This document shows positions 57,739-64,000 of a DNA stretch of 64,000 bases, one piece after another (the stretch's first letter is position 1; each line of letters opens with the position of its first letter). The position numbers were made by a program, and so were the translations under genes. Under the pieces are notes generated by a model. It was not told the origin of the DNA and did no database searches. It saw only the letters and a program-made list of their open reading frames with translations. The stretch covers positions 61,169,543-61,233,542 of the forward strand of contig JAVIAB010000159.1 of NCBI GenBank assembly GCA_032433765.1, in the 5' to 3' direction. Source of the stretch: Megaustenia siamemsis (Eukaryota; Mollusca; Gastropoda; Stylommatophora; Ariophantidae).

Positions 57739-58668
57739 TCATAGCTGTTGTGATCTCTCATCTAATATACTCATTTTATCTTGCATCTGTTGGTGGCTGT
57801 GTGATAGGAGAGCTATGTCATCAGCAAAGTCTAAATCATCAAGTTGTTTGGTCAGTGACCACTGGATCCCATTTCTGTTGTTTTGAGTTATTTTCATAAT
57901 CCAATCTATGGCCAGCAGAAAGAGAAATGGAGACAGAAGGCATCCTTGCCTTACTCCTGTTCTTATTTCAAATGCTTCTGTAAGCTGTCCTTCATGCACC
58001 ACACTACATTTTGTTCCTTCATACATTGTTTTTATCAGGTTAATAAACTTTATGGGGATTCCATAATGACTCAGCAACTTCCAAAGCATTCTTCTGTCTA
58101 AACTATCAAATGCCTTTTCGTAATCTATGAATCCAATATAAAGTGGGGATTTTAGTTCTAAACTTTGTTCAACTATTATACGTAGAGTAGTTATTTGATC
58201 AGCAAATGATCTGTTCTTCCTAAAACCTGCTTGTTCATCTCTCAAGTGTTTCTCTATAGCCTCTTTTAGTCTCTCCAGAATGATTACGCCTAATATTTTT
58301 CCTGGCACTGATAGTAGCATAATTCCCCTATAATGTGTGCACTGCTGTAAACTTCCTTTCTTTGGTAGTTTGATCATATAACCTTCTCTCCAGTCTTTAG
58401 GTATTTCTCCCCTCTCCCAAATTTTATCCAATAGATCATGTAACATCTTGGTAGAGGTGATAATATCTGCTTTGATAGCTTCCGAAGGAATTTCATCTGG
58501 TCCTGTGGCTTTACCATCTTTTAATAGTTTGATGGCTTTCATTATTTCTTCTTTGCTTGGTTTTCCGCAGTTAACGTGTAACTCTTCCTCTGCTGGTAGT
58601 ATATCTGGAGGATTATTTGAGCCGGGTCTGTTCAAAAGTTCTTCAAAGTGCTCTTTCCATCTCTCCAT
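57739..58668 (-). pseudogene. Reverse transcriptase, family A (complete RT core)
   Basis: 309 residues: GKATGPDEIPSEAIKAD, IKLPKKGSLQQCTHYRGIM, EQAGFRKNRSFADQI, FIDYEKAFDSLDRRM (catalytic D), TGVRQGCLLSPFLFLL and LDDLDFADDIALLSHSH (catalytic D pair). All core RT motifs are present in a single frame. A TGA near 57,739 cuts the protein before the tail (57,160-57,708). Confidence 0.9.
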
Positions 58669-58770
58669 TTGTTCCCTTATATTACTAAGCAGATTTCCTT
58701 TATTATCATTAATAAAGGCATTGATCTGTTTGTATTTTCCACTTAATTTGTTTGTGATGTTGTACAGTTC

Positions 58771-58983
58771 TTACATATTCCCTTTATTTGCTGCTTCTTC
58801 TGCCTCTTTAGCTAATTCATCTATATATTTCCTCTTATCCCTTTTAATGCATCTTCTCACTTCTTTGTTCACCTCTGTGTAAGCTTCCTGTGTCTTGGCT
58901 TTATTACTTCTTGTTTTGCTTTTATTTATGTCTGCTTTCTTGTTCTTTCTTTCTTTAATTTTATCCAGGGTCTCTGCTGTCAT
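58771..58983 (-). pseudogene. Linker region, family A
   Basis: 70 residues starting MTAETLDKIKERKNKKADI, then lysine- and alanine-rich helix-like sequence (KYIDELAKEAEEAANKGN). A stop codon replaces the K or E that follows NM in other copies, separating it from the RT. Confidence 0.85.
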
Positions 58984-59326
58984 CCATGCCTTATTCTGGC
59001 GTTCTCTTTTCCCCAGTGTTTCTTCGCATGTCTCTTTCCATATATACTTTACCTGTTTCCAATGATCTTCTATATTTATTGTATTTTCTAGTTGTTGGAG
59101 GACTTGGTATTTGTTTGATATTGTGACTGCGAATTTATCTTTAATTCCTTGTTCTTTAAGAAACCCTACATTGAAATACTTTCTACCCTTATTCGTTGTA
59201 GTATACCTTTTTAATTTAATTTTAAGTTTTGCTAACAGAAGATGATGATCAGAAGCTATATCTGCCCCTCTATATACTTTTACATCCTGTAAGGATGACT
59301 TAAACTTATTATTAATACATATGTGA

Positions 59327-60196
59327 TCAATTTGATTTTCTGTGATCTGGTGACACCCATGTAGCTTTGTGTATTCTTTTATGTTGGAATATTGTTCCTC
59401 CTAGGCTCATTTGATTAAGGGCGCAGAAATTCACAAATATCTCTCCATTATCGTTTATATCTCCAAGTCCATGTTTTCCCATAATCTCTTCGAAGCCTCT
59501 GTTGTCTGATCCTACCTTAGCATTTAGGTCTCCCATCAAGATTATAATATCCTTGGCTCGTCTTGCATCCATCTGGCATTGTAGCTGTTTATAAAAATCA
59601 TCTTTAACTGAGTCATCTTTATCGTTGGTTGGTGCATAACATTGTATAATGTGTAATTTTATTTTGTTTTTGGTTGTTCTAAATGTTGCTCTCACCAGTC
59701 TTGGTCCCACTGCCTCCCATTCTATTAGTGTCTTCTGTGCATTCTTTGATAGCATTATAGCTACCCCTTCGCTATGCTGTGCTCCTGGTTCCTGGTGTCC
59801 TGATGATAAAATCATCTCCCCTGTATTCAATTTTATTCTCTCCGCTCCCAGCCATCTTGTTTCACACATTCCCAGAATATCTATCTTATAGTTGGTCATT
59901 TCTGCTGCCACTTGTGCCGCTTTTCCCTGTTCGTTAAGGGTACGAACATTCCAGGTGCCAATTCTGGATGATTTCCTGGTAGACAAAGGGTGAGTCGGCA
60001 ACCCGGACTCCTTATGGCTTTCTCCGGATTGCGTCATACGTCTCCTAGACAGAGAGCCCTTCTCTTTCCTGGTTGACGGATTAACTTTATCTTTCTTTGA
60101 CTTGTTCATGTTTGTGAAGTTTTTTCGGCTTATTTTTTTACAGTATGTGATAGCCAGTCCCATGCCTAACCCTCCTTTTTCGCCTCTTACGAACAT
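59327..60196 (-). pseudogene. N-terminal region and APE endonuclease, family A
   Basis: 289 residues from an ATG at 60,196. A basic N-terminal extension of about 75 residues precedes SSRIGTWNVRTLNEQGKAA, DILGMCETRWLGAERI (catalytic E), LHIIQCYAPTNDKDD, DIIILMGDLNAKVGSDN (catalytic D/N) and [15 protein letters not shown]. The frame shifts near 59,340 just before the final box. The translational start is the first ATG after the GC-rich leader. Confidence 0.88.
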
Positions 60197-60259
60197 GCCT
60201 GGTAGGGTACAGCGCCGCTATCCTTTACTCCCCTTTCGGGCCCCGGCAGCGCACGGGCG

Positions 60260-60527
60260 TTATCACACATAGTCAAGTAATATATTATAATCTTATCAAA
60301 CATAGTCAAGTAATATATTCCATCTTATCACACATAGTCAAGTAATATATTCTAATCTGATCACACATAGCCAAGTATTATATTCTAATCTTATCATATA
60401 TAGTCAAGTAATATATTATAATCTTATCACAATTAGGGAAGTAATAAATTCTACTTTTTCGAGAAATATTCAACTAGTATATGTTTATCTAACCACAAAA
60501 TAGGGAACTAATATATAGTAAAATTGG
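60260..60527. repeat. 33-bp minisatellite, middle block in intron
   Basis: About eight units with 'tcaagtaatatattctaatc', continuing the block that ends at 57,040. The last units are diverged. A SINE follows. Confidence 0.9.
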
Positions 60528-60787
60528 GAGCCGCGATATCTCAGTGGTTAGTGAATTGGGCTACAAAGGACAAGGAGTAGGGTTCGATCCCAACCGACGG
60601 CTTCCGTGTTCACCTAGCCTCAAATAGGTACTGGATTTATTTTCTGGGAAAGTAGAGTGGCGCTGTCGTAATACCGACCACATTACCCCGAAAATCATGT
60701 GCTGAAGTTCTGTTAAATTTATGGTCACTAGCACCATTTTCCCTATACGCCACTTTTCGTGACGGGGCTCTTTATTTTTTTACGTAT
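60528..60787 (+). mobile_element. tRNA-derived SINE, copy 2
   Basis: Starts 'gggagccgcgatatctcagt' with a box-A-like stretch and box B 'gggttcgatccc', so its tRNA-like part is the best preserved of the three. The body matches copy 1, ending 'gacggggctctttatttttt'. The flanks 'gtaaaattg' and 'gtaatattg' may be a diverged TSD. It interrupts the 33-bp minisatellite. Confidence 0.87.
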
Positions 60788-61665
60788 ATTGTAATATTGC
60801 TACAAATGGTCAAATAATATATTCTAATCTTGTCACAAGCGGTGAACTAATATAATCTAATCTTGTTACACATGATCAAATAATATATATTCTACTCTTG
60901 TCACAAGTGGTGAACTAATATAATCTAATCGTGACACAAATGTTCAACTAATATAATCTAATCTTGTCACAAATGATCAACTAATATTATCTAATCTTGT
61001 CACAAATGATCAACTAATATTATCTAATATTGTCACAAATGATCAACTAATATTATCTAATCTTGTTACAAATGATCAACTAATATTATCTAATCTTGTC
61101 ACAAATGATCAACTAATATTATCTAATCTTGTCACAAATGATCAACTAATATTATCTAATCTTGTTACAAATGATCAACTAATATTATCTAATCTTGTCA
61201 CAAATGATCAACTAATATTATCTAATCTTGTCACAAATGATCAACTAATATTATCTAATCGTGACACAAATGATCAACTAATATTATCTAATCGTGACAC
61301 AAATGATCAACTAATATTATCTAATCTTGACACAAATGATCAACTAATATTATCTAATCTTGTCACAAATGTTCAACTAATATAATCTAATCTTGTCACA
61401 AATGATCAACTAATATTATCTAATCGTGACACAAATGATCAAATAATATAATCAAATCTTGGAACAAATGGTGAACTAATATTATCTAATCCTGACACAA
61501 CTGGTGAACTAATATACTCTAATCTTGGACAAAGTTGTCAATTAATATTTTCTAATCTTGACACAATGGTCGACTTATATATTCTAATTTCGGCACACAT
61601 AATACATTAGTATATTCAAATGTCACCACAAATAATCATCTAGTATATTATAATCTTAAGACAAA
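60788..61665. repeat. 33-bp minisatellite, right block in intron
   Basis: About 26 units of 'gtcacaaatgatcaactaat' plus 'attatctaatctt', a variant of the units at 56,900-57,040. The central units are nearly identical; the edges are diverged. Ends about 40 bp before exon 2. Confidence 0.93.
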
Positions 61666-61706
61666 TCACCATCAACAAATGCTCTATTTTTCTAACCTCC
61701 TTCTAG

Positions 61707-61848
61707 ATTGCCAATACGACGTACATTATCCAGATTGTGACGAACTTCTTGATTGCATACTACCACTATTGGGTTTCTTCACAGCGAATGAAGAAGTCCC
61801 CACATTTTCAACTTTGATTGATATGGCTACGCTGGACAAATTTTGTCT
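61707..61848 (+). CDS. Exon 2 of the secreted-protein gene
   Basis: 142 bp, open in the frame set by exon 1 (phase 1 in, phase 2 out) and bounded by CTAG| and |GTGAGT. It encodes D-C-QYDVHYPDCDELLDC then ILPLLGFFTANEEVPTF and STLIDMATLDKFC, ending L (first two bases of the codon). Cysteine spacing from the junction is C-x8-C-x5-C-x29-C, suggesting two disulphides in an extracellular helical domain. No stop codon is reached, so at least one further exon is expected; I could not find it before 64,000. Family not recognised. Confidence 0.8.
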
Positions 61849-61888
61849 GTGAGTTTATTCAAAATAATAGATATTTTATATGTTAATA

Positions 61889-62070
61889 CAGCTGAGTTGT
61901 AATGTATGTGTTTATTCTGAGGAGTTGTAATATATATGTTTAATCTACTGAGTTGTAATGTTCGTGTTTATTCTACTGAGTTATAATATATATGTTTTTT
62001 CTACTGAGTTGTAATGTACGTGTTTGTTCTATTGAGTTGTAATATATGTATTTATTTTGCTGAGTTATAA
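61889..62070. repeat. ~28-bp minisatellite, short
   Basis: Six imperfect units around 'ctgagttgtaatgt' and 'gtgtttattct', directly downstream of exon 2's donor site, presumably in intron 2. Confidence 0.85.
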
Positions 62071-62149
62071 TGTAACCAGTTGTTGTAAGGCAGATAATTG
62101 TAGGACTCTTCAGTGGAGGAAGGCATTTTGTTGAAACTATAGTTATTGA

Positions 62150-62448
62150 AAGGGGAGGTTACCTCAGTGGTTAGTGAATTGAATTACAAAGGACAAGAGG
62201 TCCTGTTCGATCTTGATCGACGGCCTCCAGGTTCACCCAGCCTTAAATGGGTACCTTTTTTCTGGGAAGGTAAAGCAGCATGGGTGTAATACCGACCATA
62301 TTGCCCCTAAAAGCATGTGCCGAGGGTCTATACAAAGTATGGTCACTAACACCATATTCACTATAACCACTTGGCGTGACGGGTCACTAACACAATATTC
62401 TCTGAACGTCACTTAGCGTGATGGTCACTAACACCAAATTCACTATAC
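62150..62448 (+). mobile_element. tRNA-derived SINE, copy 3 (diverged)
   Basis: Box-A-like 'ctcagtggttagtgaatt', box-B-like 'ctgttcgatctt', then the shared body. The 3' part 'tcactaacaccatattc' with 'cacttggcgtgacgg' is present three times in a row (about 62,341-62,440), a local duplication of the SINE end. Confidence 0.82.
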
Positions 62449-62449
62449 A

Positions 62450-62468
62450 TTATACATATATATACTAG

Positions 62469-62516
<48 letters not shown>

Positions 62517-62531
62517 TATATAATATATATA

Positions 62532-62598
<67 letters not shown>

Positions 62599-62606
62599 AT
62601 ATATCT
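62450..62606. repeat. (TA)n microsatellite
   Basis: About 150 bp of TA dinucleotides with a few interruptions, next to the tail of element G. Confidence 0.96.
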
Positions 62607-62838
62607 ATTGACCTTTCGAGCCGTAACCGGCCCATTGGGCGTAGACCAAGATACACCTTCTCCTATATGAATTTTTGTTCTAGCAGTTTTCTTTTAAAGA
62701 TATTTTATCAAATCTCGCCATCTGTCTCTGTTCTGTGCAAGCAGTTCTATCTCATTGAGGGAGCCGATTCCTGCTGCTCTTGCCTCTCTCATCAATGTTC
62801 TTCTCAGTGTCTCCCTGGGTCTTCCTCTTTTTCTTATA
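62607..62838 (-). mobile_element. Family G LINE 3' end
   Basis: Nearly identical to 32,300-32,514 (minus) and the 3' part of 41,446-41,768: 'cctttcgagccgtaaccggc', 'ctcgccatctgtctctgttc' and 'ggagccgattcctgctgctc'. Inserted in or next to TA-rich DNA; flanking 'tatatataat'-like words suggest a TSD that cannot be separated from the microsatellite. Confidence 0.87.
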
Positions 62839-62994
62839 TATATAATCAAAGAGGGACTCCTCTGATGTCCAGATTGCCTTCTGCTGCAAAGCTCACAATA
62901 ACGAGTTTACTGCTGGCTGGAGAAAAATAAAATAGACAGTTTTTTAATGAAAATGTAGAATGGACAATGTATAGTTTAGGGAATCGTTCTTTAG

Positions 62995-63170
62995 AAAGTC
63001 AGTAGACGAAGAGATAGAGGGAAGCAAAGAGAAAAGATACCAGACAACTTAAGAGAAATTCTTGGCAGAAGGTCCATAACAGAAATATTAAAATAAACTA
63101 TCGAGATCGAACGTTGTGGAGGGACATAATCACCAAAGGCAGGAGGCCCGGAACTTGATGATGATGATGA
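62995..63170 (+). mobile_element. Family C2 3' end
   Basis: Ends 'aacttgatgatgatgatgag' and shares 'gagatcgaacgttgtggagg'-type sequence with the complements of 21,027-21,210 and 28,337-28,420. Strongly 5'-truncated. Confidence 0.75.
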
Positions 63171-63244
63171 GTAGAATCGTACTGTAGTGTTACATAACTG
63201 TGTCATATCCTATTAAAGACACCAGTTCCACTACAGTCAGGAAT

Positions 63245-64000
63245 ATATGTGATTCCGATCTACCACTTGTTACAGCAATCCTCATATCTGATCTACCACT
63301 TGTTACAGCAATCCTCATATCTGATCTACCACTTGATACAGCAATCCCCATATCTGATCTACCACTTGTTACAGCAATCCCCATATCTGATTTACCACTT
63401 GTTACAGCAATCCTCATATCTGATCGACCACTTGTTACAGCAATCCTCATATCTGATCTACCACTTGTTACAGCAATCCTCATATCTGATCTACCACTTG
63501 TTACAGCAATCCTCATATCTGATCTACCACTTGTTACAGCAATCATCATATCTGATCTACCACTTGTTACAGCAATCCTCATATCTGATCTACCACTTGT
63601 TACAGCAATCCTCATATCTGATCTACCACTTGTTACAGCAATCCTCATATCTGATCTACCACTTGTTACAGCAATCCTCATATCTGATCTACCACTTGTT
63701 ACAGCAATCCTCATATCTGATCTACCACTTGTTACAACATTTCCCATATCCGCTCTCACACTTTTTACAACATTCCATACATCCTCCCAATTAATTGTTA
63801 CAGCATTCCCCATATCCTCTCTACTACCATTTGTTACAGCATTTCCCGTATTCACTCTACTACCATTTGTTACAGCATTCCTCATATCCGCTCTACTACC
63901 ATTTGTTACAGCATTTCCCGTATTCACTCTACTACTTAATACAACATTCTATATATCCGCACAATCACTTGTTACAGCATTTCCAGTATCTGCTCAACCA
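63245..64000. repeat. 33-bp minisatellite (type II), continues past window end
   Basis: About 15 nearly identical units of 'ctaccacttgttacagcaat' plus 'cctcatatctgat' to 63,730, then more diverged units of about 36 bp ('ctaccatttgttacagcatt') to the window end. 11 codons per unit keep frames open on both strands (63,190-63,927 minus, 63,249-63,794 plus); not genes. Confidence 0.94.

Larger units (their letters stand above)
57041..60259 (-). mobile_element. Family A retrotransposon, full length, with 10-bp TSD
   Basis: A 3,219-bp element bounded by 'ttatcacaca' at 57,031-57,040 and 60,260-60,269, both part of the 33-bp minisatellite. The minus strand starts with a GC-rich 5' leader (60,259-60,197), followed by APE endonuclease, lysine-rich linker, RT, a C-terminal tail and an AG-rich 3' end. 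No RNase H. It carries only a few disabling changes and is therefore among the youngest elements here. Domain order and sequence style resemble the RTE-like LINEs. It is antisense to the host gene. Confidence 0.93.
55352..61706 (+). other. Intron 1 of the secreted-protein gene
   Basis: Runs from GTAAGT at 55,352 to a pyrimidine-rich acceptor ('tttttctaacctccttctag', ending 61,706) with a possible branch point 'ctaac'. Length 6,355 bp, phase 1. From 55,352 to about 56,795 it has no recognised features. The rest is a 33-bp minisatellite carrying a full-length A element and a SINE. Confidence 0.75.

Noticed and set aside
63190..63927. Possible repeat proteins of 245 (minus) and 181 (plus) codons
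   Set aside because: Produced by the 33-bp minisatellite.

Overview
This is eukaryotic nuclear DNA from an animal, most likely an invertebrate. The evidence is spliced exons with GT/AG borders, dense APE-type non-LTR retrotransposons, a mariner transposon, tRNA-derived SINEs and very many minisatellites. A mollusc is my best guess from the style of the repeats, but no single sequence here proves it. Almost every long open frame is either a decayed reverse-transcriptase (RT) fragment or an artefact of tandem repeats.

Layout. 1-10,090: a decayed composite block (fragment of retrotransposon family A, 50-bp repeat remnants, family K, a low-copy segment and a 30-bp minisatellite), split by two nearly complete retrotransposons, C and D. 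10,130-22,820: nested families B, J, A, C, C2 and I with a 39-bp minisatellite. It includes an A element inserted in reverse orientation into another A element, and a SINE with a clear target-site duplication (TSD). 22,820-27,860: a C element split by a nearly full-length RNase-H-bearing element F. 28,860-37,130: mostly minisatellites and microsatellites (37/72-bp, 39-bp, 17-bp, TAC) with short 3' retroelement fragments. 38,231-39,557: one mariner. 39,815-48,480: C, G, F (internally inverted), A, D and E elements. 49,580-54,915: a block that repeats 1-10,090 in reverse order and orientation. 55,297-61,848: two exons of the only convincing host gene. 61,889-64,000: short repeats, a SINE, G and C2 ends and a 33-bp minisatellite.

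The host gene encodes a secreted protein. Exon 1 gives a signal peptide; exon 2 gives a short segment with three cysteines plus one formed near the splice junction. The roughly 6.4-kb intron holds a 33-bp minisatellite into which a full-length A retrotransposon (3,219 bp, 10-bp TSD) and a SINE have inserted. The 3' end of the gene is not identified and may lie beyond the window.

Family letters A-K are my own labels for this window. Copies were assigned by reading shared sequence by eye; identities were not computed. All RT copies seen carry stops or frameshifts. The most notable structures are the large inverted composite duplication (1-10,090 against 49,580-54,915), the two-exon secreted-protein gene, the A-in-A inverted nest that could form a hairpin of about 1 kb, and a 39-bp minisatellite that repeatedly borders retroelement ends.
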